The notes under the pieces were generated by a model. It searched no databases. It saw nothing but the letters and a program-made list of their open reading frames with translations, and was not told the DNA's origin. Positions 51,253 to 60,761 of a DNA stretch of 64,000 bases are shown one piece after another; positions within the stretch are counted from its first letter, which is position 1; each line of letters opens with the position of its first letter. A program made the position numbers and the translations under genes. This stretch comes from Streptomyces genisteinicus (lineage in GTDB: Bacteria > Actinomycetota > Actinomycetes > Streptomycetales > Streptomycetaceae): assembly GCF_014489615.1 (NCBI RefSeq), contig NZ_CP060825.1, positions 868,001 through 932,000 on the forward strand. Direction: 5' to 3'.

Positions 51253-51608
51253 GGCGAAGCTGTCCCTTCCCGGAACGTGAACGGTGTGCGGGACCCCGGA
51301 AGACCGCCGACCCTCCCCCTGCGGGGTCCGCCGGACGATCCGGGAAGGGTCAGCCTCGGGCGCCGCCGTGGGGCGCCGCGGTCTCGAACGCCGCTGCCGG
51401 GTCCACGGCAGCCTTCGGCGCGTCCGCGACTGCGGACGGCGCTGCGGAGAGGGCGTACCGGACCATGCCGACGATGATCGTGCACGGTGTGCGGGGCCGT
51501 CGAATGGTTTTGCCGCGACACCGTGCGAGCTGGGGTTCCGGCCTCTCGGGGACGGCCCGGTGCCGCAGTTGATGCCGAACGGACACGTTTGTCGGTTAGT
51601 CTCCCCGG
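51253..51608. other. 356-bp divergent region between tuf3 and the TVP38 gene
   Basis: I see no gene here. The tuf3 leader begins with a plausible ribosome site (GGGAAGGGACAG) next to ATG 51252. The segment 51440-51600 has lower GC and should contain promoters for both directions. No clear operator palindrome was found. Confidence 0.6.
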
Positions 51609-52313
51609 ATGTTCGACCTCGCTCCCAGGCCGGCAAACGGCCTCGCCGTCCGCTGCTCCAGGGTGCTGTTCTCGCCCTGGTCGCGGTTGTCCCTGCTGCT
51701 GGTGCTGCTGGCGTCCGCCGCGGTGACGGTCCTGCTGTTCGAACCCCAGCGGCTGCTGTCGGCGGGCTGGCCGCCCCAGGTGACCGGCTTCTCCGCGGTG
51801 GCCCTGTTCGCCGTGGTCTACGGCGTCTGTACGGCCGCCTTCGTGCCGAGACCGATCCTCAACCTGGCCGCCGGGGCGCTCTTCGGCTCCCAGGCGGGCC
51901 TGGCCGCCGCGGTCGGCGGCACCGTGCTCGGGGCGGGCATCGCGTTCGGGCTCGGCAGGCTGCTGGGCCAGGACGCCCTGCGGCCGCTGCTGCGCGGACG
52001 GCTGCTGACGGCGGCCGACGGCCAGCTCAGCCGGCACGGCTTCCGGTCCATGCTCGCCGTCCGGCTCTTCCCCGGGGTGCCGTTCGCCGCCGCGAACTAC
52101 TGCGCCGCGGTCTCCCGGATGGGCTGGGCACCCTTCCTGCTGGCGACCGGCATCGGGTCGGTTCCCAACACCGCCGCCTATGTCGTCGCGGGCAGCAGCG
52201 CCGCGTCGCCGACGTCCCCGGTGTTCCTGGCCGCGACGGGCTTCATCGTGCTCACCGGCCTGACCGCCGCCGTCGTCGGGTGGCGCAGGCGCCACCGTCT
52301 GCGGTCCGCCTGA
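51609..52313 (+). CDS. TVP38/TMEM64 family membrane protein
   Basis: This 234-residue protein has about six membrane segments. It has the VTT-domain motif [38 protein letters not shown] and [16 protein letters not shown]. It is distantly related to DedA and probably a lipid transporter. The start is ATG 51609, 8 bp after TTAGTCTCC. Confidence 0.92.
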   Translation: MFDLAPRPANGLAVRCSRVLFSPWSRLSLLLVLLASAAVTVLLFEPQRLLSAGWPPQVTGFSAVALFAVVYGVCTAAFVPRPILNLAAGALFGSQAGLAAAVGGTVLGAGIAFGLGRLLGQDALRPLLRGRLLTAADGQLSRHGFRSMLAVRLFPGVPFAAANYCAAVSRMGWAPFLLATGIGSVPNTAAYVVAGSSAASPTSPVFLAATGFIVLTGLTAAVVGWRRRHRLRSA

Positions 52314-52475
52314 GCCGCTGCGGCGCGGCGCGCGGTGCCCCCGGCCCGCCGGACTGCGCGACATCTTCAGCCGCTACGCTGCGACGCGACGGGCCCGCAT
52401 GATCGCGGCCCGGACGGGTACGCCGCCACGGCCCGTCCCATCCGACCCTGACCAGCACCGGGATGGCTTCTTTTC

Positions 52476-53348
52476 ATGTCGTGGTTCGAATCATTCGTCC
52501 TCGGGCTCGTCCAGGGACTGACGGAGTTCCTCCCGATCTCCTCCAGTGCCCATCTGCGGCTGACCGCCGCGTTCGCCGGCTGGCACGACCCGGGCGCCGC
52601 GTTCACCGCGATCACGCAGATCGGCACGGAGACCGCCGTGCTCATCTACTTCCGCAAGGACATCGCCCGGATCACGACGGCCTGGTTCCGCTCGCTGACG
52701 GACAAGGCGATGCGCCAGGACCACGACGCCCAGATGGGCTGGCTGGTCATCATCGGCTCCGTCCCCATCGGTGTGCTGGGCGTCACCCTCAAGGACCAGA
52801 TCGAGGGCCCGTTCCGTGATCTGCGGCTGATCGCGACCACGCTGATCGTCATGGGCATCGTGCTGGGTGTCGCCGACCGGCTCGCCGCCCGCGACGAGGC
52901 GGGCGGCCGGCACCGCGCGGTGCGCGAGCGCAAGACCCTCAAGGACCTCGGCGTCCGCGACGGCCTGATCTACGGCTTCTGCCAGGCGATGGCCCTGATC
53001 CCGGGCGTCTCCCGGTCCGGCGCGACGATCAGCGGCGGCCTGCTGATGGGATACACCCGCGAGGCCGCGGCACGGTACTCGTTCCTGCTGGCGATCCCCG
53101 CGGTGCTGGCGTCCGGCGCCTACGAGCTGAAGGACGCCGGCGAGGGCCACGTCTCCTGGGGGCCGACGATCTTCGCGACGGTCGTCGCCTTCGCGGTGGG
53201 CTACGCGGTGATCGCCTGGTTCATGAAATTCATCACTACGAAGAGCTTCATGCCGTTCGTGATCTACCGGATCCTGCTGGGAATCGTGCTGTTCATCCTG
53301 GTCGGAGCCGGTGTGCTCAGCCCGCACGCGGGCGAGTCGGCCCACTGA
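52476..53348 (+). CDS. uppP: Undecaprenyl-diphosphatase UppP/BacA
   Basis: This 290-residue polytopic enzyme dephosphorylates undecaprenyl diphosphate to recycle the lipid carrier for cell-wall synthesis. The two catalytic motifs are [14 protein letters not shown] (residues 15-28) and [16 protein letters not shown] (about residue 175). The length fits the family. ATG 52476 is preceded by GGCTTCTTTTC with no strong ribosome site. Confidence 0.96.
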   Translation: MSWFESFVLGLVQGLTEFLPISSSAHLRLTAAFAGWHDPGAAFTAITQIGTETAVLIYFRKDIARITTAWFRSLTDKAMRQDHDAQMGWLVIIGSVPIGVLGVTLKDQIEGPFRDLRLIATTLIVMGIVLGVADRLAARDEAGGRHRAVRERKTLKDLGVRDGLIYGFCQAMALIPGVSRSGATISGGLLMGYTREAAARYSFLLAIPAVLASGAYELKDAGEGHVSWGPTIFATVVAFAVGYAVIAWFMKFITTKSFMPFVIYRILLGIVLFILVGAGVLSPHAGESAH

Positions 53349-53402
53349 CGGTCCGTCGGCGGCGGGTCACGGGTGCCGGTGGGAGGCCTTAGCCTTGTGC
53401 GC

Positions 53403-53576
53403 ATGTCCCCCATTCGCGACGAGCCCGTGTCCCGCCTGACCGCCTCCGAGCTGAACGCCCGGATCCGAGAGCTCTGGTCCGACGGGTCCCTCCCCGACGA
53501 CCGCCGCCCGGAGTACGAGGCGCTCGTGGTGGAGTGGGCCGCTGCGGCACGCGAGGACGTGGAGCGCGCGGCCTGA
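53403..53576 (+). CDS. Small hypothetical protein (57 residues)
   Basis: ATG 53403 opens a 57-residue helical, charged protein (RLTASELNARIRELWSDGSL, EYEALVVEWAAAAREDVERA). It has the look of small conserved Streptomyces proteins located between uppP and other genes. No known domain. The ribosome site GGGAGG lies upstream. It follows uppP after 54 bp. Confidence 0.7.
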   Translation: MSPIRDEPVSRLTASELNARIRELWSDGSLPDDRRPEYEALVVEWAAAAREDVERAA

Positions 53577-53641
53577 GCGCCCGCGGCCCGGCCGGGACGG
53601 CGTGCGGGGCGCGCCCCGCACTCGGCTAGCCTGAACCCACG

Positions 53642-54823
53642 ATGAACCGTCTGACCACGTCATTTGGGGCCTTCGACCTCACCCGCTTCCCCGAGGACCC
53701 GCGCGACGCGCTGCGCGCCTGGGACGCGGCCGACGAGTACCTGCTGCGCCGTCTGCACGGCATCGACGACGCGCCTCCCGTCCCGCTGACCGGCACGGTC
53801 GCCGTGGTGGGCGACCGGTGGGGGGCCCTGACCACCTCGCTCGCGGGCCGGCATCCGGTCGTCCAGATCACCGACTCGTACCTGGGCCGGCAGGCCACGC
53901 TGGCGAACCTCGCCCGCGCCGGCGTGGATCCGGCGGCCGTGACGCTGCTGACGGTCCGGGACACGCCGCCGGAGCGGATCGACGTCCTGCTCGTGCGGAT
54001 TCCCAAGAGCCTGGCGCTGCTGGAGGACCAGCTGCACCGTCTCGCCCCGGCCGTCCACCCCGGCACGGTCGTGATGGGGACGGGCATGGTCAGCGAGATC
54101 CACACGTCGACGCTGCGGCTGTTCGAACGCCTCATCGGACCGACGCGGACCTCCCTCGCGGCGAAGAAGGCCCGGCTGGTGTTCAGCACGCCGGACCCCG
54201 CGCCGGAGCGGGGGCCCAGCCCGTGGCCCGTGCGGTACGCGCTCCCGGAGGGGACCGGCGCCGCCGCGGGCCGCACCGTCACCAACCACGCGGGGATCTT
54301 CTGCGCGGACCGGCTCGACATCGGCACCCGCTTCTTCCTGAGCCGGCTCCCCGACCGCCACGGCCCCGACCACGTGGTCGATCTCGGCTGCGGCAACGGC
54401 GTGGTCGGCCTGGCGGCCGCGCTCGCCAACCCCGACGCGCGCGTCACCTTCACCGACGAGTCGTACTCCGCGGTGGCGTCCGCAGAGGCCACCTTCCGCG
54501 AGAACGTGCCGGGCGGCCGGGCGGAGTTCCTGGCCGGCGACGGTCTGACGGCGCTCGGGGACGCCTGTGCCGATCTGGTCCTCAACAACCCGCCGTTCCA
54601 CTCGCACCGCGCCACCACGGACACGACCGCCCGGCGGATGTTCGCGGACGCCCGGCGGGTGCTGCGGCCGGGCGGCGAACTGTGGGTCGTCGGCAACCGG
54701 CACCTGGGGTACCACGTGCGGCTGCGGCGGATCTTCGGCAACTGCGAGGTGGTGGCCTCCGATCCGAAGTTCGTGATCCTGCGCGCCGTGCGGGGCGGCG
54801 CCCCGGGGCGCGCCCGCACCTGA
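53642..54823 (+). CDS. RsmC/RlmG-like rRNA (guanine-N2) methyltransferase
   Basis: This 393-residue protein has two Rossmann halves. The N-terminal one is inactive-looking. The C-terminal one carries motif I VVDLGCGNGVVGLAAALANP, FTDESYSAVASAEA and the catalytic NPPFHSHR. This architecture is found in RsmC and RlmG, which methylate G1207 of 16S or G1835 of 23S rRNA. Which of the two is meant cannot be settled. The start is ATG 53642. Confidence 0.9.
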   Translation: MNRLTTSFGAFDLTRFPEDPRDALRAWDAADEYLLRRLHGIDDAPPVPLTGTVAVVGDRWGALTTSLAGRHPVVQITDSYLGRQATLANLARAGVDPAAVTLLTVRDTPPERIDVLLVRIPKSLALLEDQLHRLAPAVHPGTVVMGTGMVSEIHTSTLRLFERLIGPTRTSLAAKKARLVFSTPDPAPERGPSPWPVRYALPEGTGAAAGRTVTNHAGIFCADRLDIGTRFFLSRLPDRHGPDHVVDLGCGNGVVGLAAALANPDARVTFTDESYSAVASAEATFRENVPGGRAEFLAGDGLTALGDACADLVLNNPPFHSHRATTDTTARRMFADARRVLRPGGELWVVGNRHLGYHVRLRRIFGNCEVVASDPKFVILRAVRGGAPGRART

Positions 54824-54828
54824 GACGC

Positions 54829-54857
54829 GCCGGGCGTCCCGGGGGCGGGCGCCCGGC
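54829..54857 (+). terminator. 8-bp hairpin after the rRNA methyltransferase
   Basis: GCCGGGCG at 54829-54836 pairs with CGCCCGGC at 54850-54857, 5 bp after the stop codon. Confidence 0.6.
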
Positions 54858-54938
54858 ACCGCCTGCCCCTCGCGGCGCTCGTGGCGCTCTGTCCCCATGC
54901 GTCCCCGTACCCCACACTGAGGGGGAAGGAGGCGCGGA

Positions 54939-56585
54939 ATGCGGATTCCGGTGGGAGTGCGTGGGGGCCGTACGACGGCGGACGGGCGGGCCGGGGACCG
55001 GCCGGCGGGCCGGGGGCCGGCGGCCTGGTCGTCGAGGCGGCGGGGTGCGGCCGCGCTGGGGGCCGGAGCCCTTCCGGCCCTCGCGTTCCCCGAGCCGTCG
55101 CTGTGGTGGTTCGCCTACGGCGCGCTCGTCCCCTGGATCCTGCTGCTGCGCACCGCGCCGACGGCTCGGCGGGCGATGGTCGAGGGATGGCTCGGTGGGA
55201 TCGGGTTCATGGTCGCGGTGCACCACTGGCTGCTGCCGTCCCTTCATGTGTTCCTGGCGGTGATCGCCGCCCTGCTCGGCCTGCTCTGGGCGCCGTGGGG
55301 CCTGCTGGTGCGGCACCTGACGGCCGGCTCGCCGGCCGGCGGGCGGGTGCCGGCGGCGCTGGTGCTCGTGCCGTCGGGCTGGCTGGTGATCGAGCTGGTC
55401 CGGTCGTGGGAGGGGCTCGGCGGGCCCTGGGGGCTGCTGGGGGCGTCCCAGTGGGAGGTGTCCCCGGCGCTGCGGCTCGCGTCGGTGGGCGGTGTGTGGC
55501 TGGTGAGCCTGCTCGTCGTGGCGGTCAACACCGCGCTCGCCCTGCTGGTGGCGGTGCGCGCGGCACGCCGGGCCGCGGTGGCGGGCGTGCTGGTGTGCGC
55601 CACGGCCGGGGCCTGCGCGTGGGCGTGGGCTCCGCAGCCGCGCGAGTCGGGACGGCTGCGGGTGGCGCTGGTCCAGCCGGGCGTGGTGGGCGGCGCCGAC
55701 GGCGCCGAACGCCGCTTCGACCGGGGCGAGGAGCTGACCCGCGGGCTGGCGGGCCGTGGTGCGCCGCCGGACCTGGTGGTCTGGGGTGAGAGCAGTGTGG
55801 GCGCCGATCTGCGCCGGCGTCCGGACCTGGCGGACCGGCTGGCGGAGCTGGCACGCGAGGTGGGCGCCCCGCTGCTGGTGAACGTGGACGCGCGCAGCGA
55901 GGGCGCGTCCGGACCGGCGGGCATCTACAAGAGTTCGGTGCTGGTGGGACCGGACGGCCTCACCGGCGACCGGTACGACAAGATGCGCCTGGTGCCGTTC
56001 GGCGAGTACGTGCCGGCCCGTTCGCTGCTGGGCTGGGCGACGTCGGTGGGCCGGGCCGCCGGGGAGGACCGGCTGCGCGGCACGGCGCCGGTGGTCATGA
56101 CGCTGCCCGGCGGGGACCGCGTCGGGCCACTGGTCTGCTTCGAGTCGGCGTTCCCCGACATGAGCCGCCATCTGGTGCTCGAGGGCGCGGGGCTGCTGGT
56201 GGCGCAGTCGGCGACGTCGTCGTTCCAGGACAGCTGGGCGCCCGAGCAGCACGCCTCGCTCGGGGCCCTGCGGGCGGCCGAGTCGGGCCGCCCGATGGTG
56301 CACGCGACGCTGACCGGGGTGAGCGCCGTGTACGGGGCCGGCGGCCGGCGGATCGGCTCCCCGCTCGGCACGGACGCCGCCGCCGCGGAGGTGTACGGCG
56401 TCCCGCGGGCCGAGGGCACGACGCTCTACGTGCGCTTCGGCGACTGGCCCGTGTACGGGGCGCTCGGCGCGCTCGCGGTCTGGGCCGCGGCGGGCGGGAC
56501 GCGACTCATCCGCCGGCCTGCTCCAGGGCCCGCAGGACGATCCGCTCGCACAGCTCGTGCGTCCGCAGGGCGTCCTGGGCGCTGA
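54939..56585 (+). CDS. lnt: Apolipoprotein N-acyltransferase
   Basis: This 548-residue integral membrane protein adds the third acyl chain to lipoproteins. About seven N-terminal membrane segments (residues 40-220) precede a nitrilase-type domain. Its catalytic triad is visible as Glu in VVWGESSVGAD, Lys in YDKMRLVPFGEY and Cys in VCFESAFPDM. The last helix is WPVYGALGALAVWAAAGG. The 3' end overlaps the opposite-strand oxidoreductase by 80 bp. ATG 54939 is followed by a basic, probably cytoplasmic leader. Confidence 0.94.
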   Translation: MRIPVGVRGGRTTADGRAGDRPAGRGPAAWSSRRRGAAALGAGALPALAFPEPSLWWFAYGALVPWILLLRTAPTARRAMVEGWLGGIGFMVAVHHWLLPSLHVFLAVIAALLGLLWAPWGLLVRHLTAGSPAGGRVPAALVLVPSGWLVIELVRSWEGLGGPWGLLGASQWEVSPALRLASVGGVWLVSLLVVAVNTALALLVAVRAARRAAVAGVLVCATAGACAWAWAPQPRESGRLRVALVQPGVVGGADGAERRFDRGEELTRGLAGRGAPPDLVVWGESSVGADLRRRPDLADRLAELAREVGAPLLVNVDARSEGASGPAGIYKSSVLVGPDGLTGDRYDKMRLVPFGEYVPARSLLGWATSVGRAAGEDRLRGTAPVVMTLPGGDRVGPLVCFESAFPDMSRHLVLEGAGLLVAQSATSSFQDSWAPEQHASLGALRAAESGRPMVHATLTGVSAVYGAGGRRIGSPLGTDAAAAEVYGVPRAEGTTLYVRFGDWPVYGALGALAVWAAAGGTRLIRRPAPGPAGRSARTARASAGRPGR

Positions 56586-57414
56586 GGGTCCGCCCGTCGC
56601 GCACCGCGTCGAGGAAGGCGTGCACGGCCTGCTCGATGCCGCGCTGCCTGGCGACGGGCACCCAGTCGCCGCGCCGCCGCACGCTCGGCTGGCCCTTGTG
56701 GTCCACGACCTCGGCGAGGTTGCGCACCTCTCGCTTGGCGTCCTGGCCCGACACCTCCAGGATCTCCTCGGTGGAGCCGCTCATCCGGTTCATCGTGCCG
56801 AGGGCGGTGAAGCCGTCGCCGGAGAGCTGGAGGACGACGTGGTGCATCAGTCCGCCGGCGATGCGGGCCCGGACGTCGGTGTGCTCGACGGGCCCGGGGG
56901 CGAGGAACCGCAGGGTGTCGACGACGTGGATGAAGTCGTCGAGGACGAGGGTGCGCGGGTCCTCGGGGAGGCCCACGCGGTTCTTCTGCATGAGGATCAG
57001 GTCGCGCGGGTGCTCCAGGCACTGGGCGTAGCCGGGGGCGAAGCGGCGGTTGAAGCCGACGGCCAGGCTGGTGTCCCGCTCCTCGGCCAGGGCGACGAGG
57101 CGCTCGGAGGCGGCGAGTTCGTAGGCGAGCGGCTTGTCGACGTAGGTGGCGACGCCGGCGTCGAGGAGACGGGTGACGATCTCGGCGTGCGCCGCGGTCG
57201 AGGCGTGCACGAACGCGGCGTCGACACCCGCGCCGAGCAGACCGTCGAGGTCCGTGTGGCGGCGTGCGGCGGGCACGTGGTGGGTCTCGCCCACCCGCTC
57301 CAGGGTCTGGGGGGTGCGGGTCTGGAGGTGGAGTTCGACTCCGGGCAGGGCGGTCAGGACGGGGAGGTACGCCTTCTGCGCGATGTCGCCGAGCCCGATG
57401 CAGCCGACCTTCAC
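56506..57414 (-). CDS. Gfo/Idh/MocA family oxidoreductase
   Basis: This 302-residue protein has an N-terminal NAD(P) Rossmann motif VGCIGLGDIAQKAYLPVL, the family segment VDKPLAYELAASERLV (EKP variant DKP), and AVGFNRRFAPGY. It is shorter than typical members and its C-terminal domain is reduced. The substrate is presumably a sugar or cyclitol. GTG 57414 is the natural start. Its end overlaps the end of lnt. Confidence 0.88.
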   Translation of the reverse strand: MKVGCIGLGDIAQKAYLPVLTALPGVELHLQTRTPQTLERVGETHHVPAARRHTDLDGLLGAGVDAAFVHASTAAHAEIVTRLLDAGVATYVDKPLAYELAASERLVALAEERDTSLAVGFNRRFAPGYAQCLEHPRDLILMQKNRVGLPEDPRTLVLDDFIHVVDTLRFLAPGPVEHTDVRARIAGGLMHHVVLQLSGDGFTALGTMNRMSGSTEEILEVSGQDAKREVRNLAEVVDHKGQPSVRRRGDWVPVARQRGIEQAVHAFLDAVRDGRTLSAQDALRTHELCERIVLRALEQAGG

Positions 57415-57544
57415 GGGGTCTCCATTCGATGCGTGCCGGCGCCGGGGCGCGGGCGTCGTCCGTGCCGGGACCGCGGGGCGGTGCCGGCGCCTTGCGGACC
57501 CGGCGCCGCGGCGGCGCCGGGCGGGGACGGTGCCGGTGGTGGCG

Positions 57545-58771
57545 TCAGTGCCGTGCCGGCCCTCCGTCGTGCACGCCGTGTGCCCCGGCAGCATACGTGC
57601 GCTGCGGCGGACGCCAGTCGGCGATGCCGTCGAAGGTGCGCAGGACCAGGCCCGGTCCGAGGCGCGAGGCGGTGGCCATGAGGGTGTCGCGGACGGCGAC
57701 CGCGGGGGTGCTGCGCAGGGCCATCAACCGGGCCACCCGGGCCGACTTGCGGACGACGGAGGCGGTGCGGGGCAGGCGCGCGGCGCTGTGGGCGGCGAGG
57801 CCGGTGCCGAGGTCGCCGCCGGGGGGCGCGTGGTGGGCGAGGACGACGGCGTCCTCGATGGCCTGGTTGCCGCCCTGGCCGAGGCAGGGTGCCATGGCGT
57901 GGGCCGCGTCGCCGATCAGGACGGTGCGGCCGCGGTGGTGGGCGGGGAGCGGGTCGATCATGTGGTGGACGTCGTTGCGCAGGACGACGCCGGGCGCGGC
58001 GGCGATGACGGCCGGGACGGGATCGTGCCAGTCGCCGAACCGGCGCAGCAGTTCGGCCTGTTCGTCGGCGACGCCGGAGCCCTCGGGCGCGACAGCGGCC
58101 GCGTAGGCGTAGACACGGCCGTCGGCGAGCGGCTGGGTGCCCCACAGGGAGCCGGGGCCCCAGGTCTCGTGGGGCTCGAACGGGGCGTCGGGGGCGGGGA
58201 CCACGACGCGCCAGGTGGTGAAGCCGGCGTAGCGGGGTCCGGGGTGGGCGGGGAAGAGCGCGCGGCGGACGCCGGAGTGGATGCCGTCGGCGCCGACGAC
58301 GAGCGCTGCCTCGATGTCGCCTTCCGGGGTGGTGACGCGGGCGGGGGCGCCGCCGGCGGTGCCGGGGTCGGCGAGTTCGCCGGGGCAGCCGGTGCGGACG
58401 GCGCCGTCGGGCAGGCGGGCGGCGATGCGCTCGATCAGGGTGGACCGGTGCACCAGGACGAGGGGTCCGCCGAAGCGCTCGGCCGCGGCGGTGGCGTCGG
58501 TGCGCGAGAGCCAGCGTCCGGCGGGGGTGCGCATGCCGCCCGCGCCCTGCCATGCGGCGAGGGAGCGGATCTCGTCGCCGAGGCCGATGACGTCGAGCGC
58601 GCGCTGGGAGTTGGGGGCGAGGCCGATGCCGGCGCCGACGGGCCGCAGCGAGGGGGCCCGTTCCAGCACGGTGACGTCCCAGCCCCGCTGGTGCAGGGCG
58701 ACCGCCGCGGTGAGACCGCCGATTCCGCTGCCGACGACGACGGCGCGTGAGGCCGCGCTGGATCCGGGCAT
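57545..58771 (-). CDS. FAD-dependent monooxygenase (PHBH type)
   Basis: This 408-residue flavoprotein has the N-terminal dinucleotide fold VVVGSGIGGLTAAVALHQRG, the DG motif ALVVGADGIHSGVRRALFP, and the GD motif IGDAAHAMAPCLGQGGNQAIE. It belongs to the salicylate/aromatic hydroxylase-like class. It is divergent from a TetR regulator, with two matching operators in the 82-bp gap, so inducible expression is likely. The start is ATG 58771. Confidence 0.92.
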   Translation of the reverse strand: MPGSSAASRAVVVGSGIGGLTAAVALHQRGWDVTVLERAPSLRPVGAGIGLAPNSQRALDVIGLGDEIRSLAAWQGAGGMRTPAGRWLSRTDATAAAERFGGPLVLVHRSTLIERIAARLPDGAVRTGCPGELADPGTAGGAPARVTTPEGDIEAALVVGADGIHSGVRRALFPAHPGPRYAGFTTWRVVVPAPDAPFEPHETWGPGSLWGTQPLADGRVYAYAAAVAPEGSGVADEQAELLRRFGDWHDPVPAVIAAAPGVVLRNDVHHMIDPLPAHHRGRTVLIGDAAHAMAPCLGQGGNQAIEDAVVLAHHAPPGGDLGTGLAAHSAARLPRTASVVRKSARVARLMALRSTPAVAVRDTLMATASRLGPGLVLRTFDGIADWRPPQRTYAAGAHGVHDGGPARH

Positions 58772-58791
58772 GGCTGCTCCTCGACCGGTTG

Positions 58792-58833
58792 ACTACACCT
58801 GTAGTGACCCACTCACGGTACTACATTTGTAGT
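58792..58833. promoter_or_regulatory. Paired TetR-type operators
   Basis: Two copies of ACTACA-NN-TGTAGT occur at 58792-58805 (NN = CC) and 58820-58833 (NN = TT), 28 bp apart centre to centre. TAGATT at 58842-58847 lies 6 bp before the TetR ATG and may be the -10 element of a leaderless transcript. Both genes would be repressed together. Confidence 0.82.
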
Positions 58834-58853
58834 GATCGCGGTAGATTGGCCGC

Positions 58854-59504
58854 ATGCCCGCACGCACCGCCCCGCACCCCACCGGCGCCGCCCGCGCCGG
58901 GCTCGTCGCCGACACGGCCCTCGCCCTGCTCGCCGAGCGCGGCATGCGGGGTCTGACCCACCGCGCGGTCGACGAGGCGGCCGGCCTCCCCCAGGGATCG
59001 ACCTCCAACCACGCGCGCACCCGGCTCGCCCTGCTCCAGGCCACCGTGCGCCGGCTCGCCGAACGCGAGGCGGCCGTGCTCACGATCGACGAGATGCCCG
59101 CACCGTCCGGCGGACGGCCCCCGCTCGTCGACGCCATGGCACTCACCCTCCACCGGTACCTCACCCGGCATCCGGCACTGCTCGTCGCCCGCTACGAACT
59201 GGCCCTGGAGGCCCGCCGCCGGCCCGAGCTGCGGGAGTTCTACGACACCGCCGGCGCGCGCTTCCGCGAGCCGCTGGCCGCCCTGATGAGGGCCTGCGGC
59301 TCGGCGGATCCCGAGCGCCACACACTGTCGCTGGTCGCCTGGTGCGAGGGGCTGATGCTCTCCTGCGCCATCGGCTCGTACCACCGGGCGGTTCCCTCAC
59401 CGGAGGCACTGCGCACCGGTCTCGACGAGCTGCTGCGCGGAATGCTGGGCACGGGCCCGAGGGACGCGCCCGAGGAAGCGCCGGAGGAAGCGCGGGAGGA
59501 ATAA
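58854..59504 (+). CDS. TetR-family transcriptional regulator
   Basis: This 216-residue protein has the TetR helix-turn-helix LALLAERGMRGLTHRAVDEA, then GLPQGSTSNHARTRLALLQA. A ligand-binding C-terminal domain has a tetracyclin-like repressor fold. The last residues are repeated acidic EAPEEAREE. It probably represses the divergent monooxygenase gene and itself. ATG 58854 is nearly at the predicted transcription start. Confidence 0.93.
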   Translation: MPARTAPHPTGAARAGLVADTALALLAERGMRGLTHRAVDEAAGLPQGSTSNHARTRLALLQATVRRLAEREAAVLTIDEMPAPSGGRPPLVDAMALTLHRYLTRHPALLVARYELALEARRRPELREFYDTAGARFREPLAALMRACGSADPERHTLSLVAWCEGLMLSCAIGSYHRAVPSPEALRTGLDELLRGMLGTGPRDAPEEAPEEAREE

Positions 59505-59544
59505 CCGCTGGCCGCCGCCGTCGCGGCTCGACCAGGATGGCGCC

Positions 59545-60069
59545 ATGACAACCGATGAGCGCACCGACCCCCGCACCGACCCCCGCACCGACGCCGGCGA
59601 GCGCGAGACGCTGACCGCCTTCCTGGACTACCACCGGGAGACGCTGCTGATGAAGTGCGCGGATCTGACCGACGAGCAACTGCGCACCCCGGCGGTCGCG
59701 CCGTCCACGCTGACCCTGATGGGGCTCGTACGCCACATCGCCGACGTGGAGCGGTGGTGGTTCCGCACGGTCCTGGCCGGCGAGGAGATCGAACCGCTCT
59801 ACTACTCCGAGAAGGATCCGGACGGGGACTTCCGCACCACCGCGTCGACGACCTGGGACGCGACGCTCGCCGACTGGCGCGCGGAGGTGGCGGCGGCCCG
59901 CGAGGTGACGGCGGCGCGCGGGCTCGACGACCTCGGCGTCCGGCCGTCGCGCTCGGGTGAGCCGTTCAACCTGCGCTGGGTGCTCACCCACATGATCGAG
60001 GAGTACGCACGGCACAACGGCCACGCCGACCTGTTGCGCGAGGCGATCGACGGTGTGACCGGCGAATGA
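59545..60069 (+). CDS. DinB/DUF664 family protein
   Basis: This 174-residue four-helix DinB-fold protein has the metal-ligand positions in MGLVRHIADVERWW and LTHMIEEYARHNGHADLL (His at each). A duplicated TDPRTDPRTD stretch opens the protein. DUF664 members are likely thiol-dependent (bacillithiol or mycothiol) metalloenzymes. The start is ATG 59545, 41 bp after the TetR stop, perhaps in one transcript. Confidence 0.9.
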   Translation: MTTDERTDPRTDPRTDAGERETLTAFLDYHRETLLMKCADLTDEQLRTPAVAPSTLTLMGLVRHIADVERWWFRTVLAGEEIEPLYYSEKDPDGDFRTTASTTWDATLADWRAEVAAAREVTAARGLDDLGVRPSRSGEPFNLRWVLTHMIEEYARHNGHADLLREAIDGVTGE

Positions 60070-60168
60070 GCCACCCACGGCGGGTCGGCCGAAAAGCGCG
60101 TCACCCGTGCGTGCCATTCGCGTCCGTACGGACCGGCAACCCGCCGCCCGCCCAGCAGAGTTGCGCGG

Positions 60169-60630
60169 GTGCAGCGAACGAAGACGACAGCAGGGACGAT
60201 CCTGACCGTGCTCGCGGCGTGGGCGACCGCGGGCTGTGTGTCGGTGCCCGCAGGACCGCCGCCCTCCCCCGCACCGGCGCCCGCCTCCCCCGCACCGCGG
60301 CAGGCGGCCGGTCCGCAGATCCTCCCCGGCCCCGCCCGTCAGGCCCTGGAAGCCGCCCTGCCCGAGCCCGCGGCAGTACCGGCGGGCCGTCCCGGGCGCC
60401 CCGCGGCGGCCGGGCGCACCACCTCTCCGGCCGCCGCCGGACAGAGCACCGCACCCCCGCGTTCCACGCCGCCCGAGCGGGCGGCACCGGCACCGCCGCA
60501 CCTGCCACACGTACCCGGCCTGCGGCTCCCGCGGGGGCGCGAGGACGTGTGCGGGCTCGGCGAGTCCCTCGGGGGCCTGCGCCCCGGCAGCGCCGAGGCC
60601 CGTGCCTGCCGCGAAGGACACGTCCGGTGA
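60169..60630 (+). CDS. Proline-rich putative lipoprotein
   Basis: This 153-residue protein has an N-terminal signal with lipobox ILTVLAAWATAGC (cysteine at about residue 23), then about 95 residues rich in Pro, Ala, Arg and Ser. The C-terminal part contains two cysteines (EDVCGLGESLGGLRPGS, ARACREGH). No domain is recognised. GTG 60169 is the start. It is probably a surface lipoprotein and a potential Lnt substrate. Confidence 0.72.
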   Translation: MQRTKTTAGTILTVLAAWATAGCVSVPAGPPPSPAPAPASPAPRQAAGPQILPGPARQALEAALPEPAAVPAGRPGRPAAAGRTTSPAAAGQSTAPPRSTPPERAAPAPPHLPHVPGLRLPRGREDVCGLGESLGGLRPGSAEARACREGHVR

Positions 60631-60761
60631 ACGCGGCCGGCGGGACGCGGCCCCGGCCGGGCGGGGCGCACCGGGACGGCGACGCCGCCCGTCGGGCCCG
60701 GGAGGGCGGGGCCACCGAGGCGGCCCGGCCGGGCGGGCGCCCGCAGGGCCGTCCTCGGCCG

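Noticed and set aside
52484..52500. tRNA T-loop-like GGTTCGAATC
   Set aside because: It lies in the first codons of uppP and no cloverleaf can be drawn around it.
53577..53641. Additional small gene between the 57-residue protein and the rRNA methyltransferase
   Set aside because: The gap is too short and holds only the methyltransferase promoter or leader.
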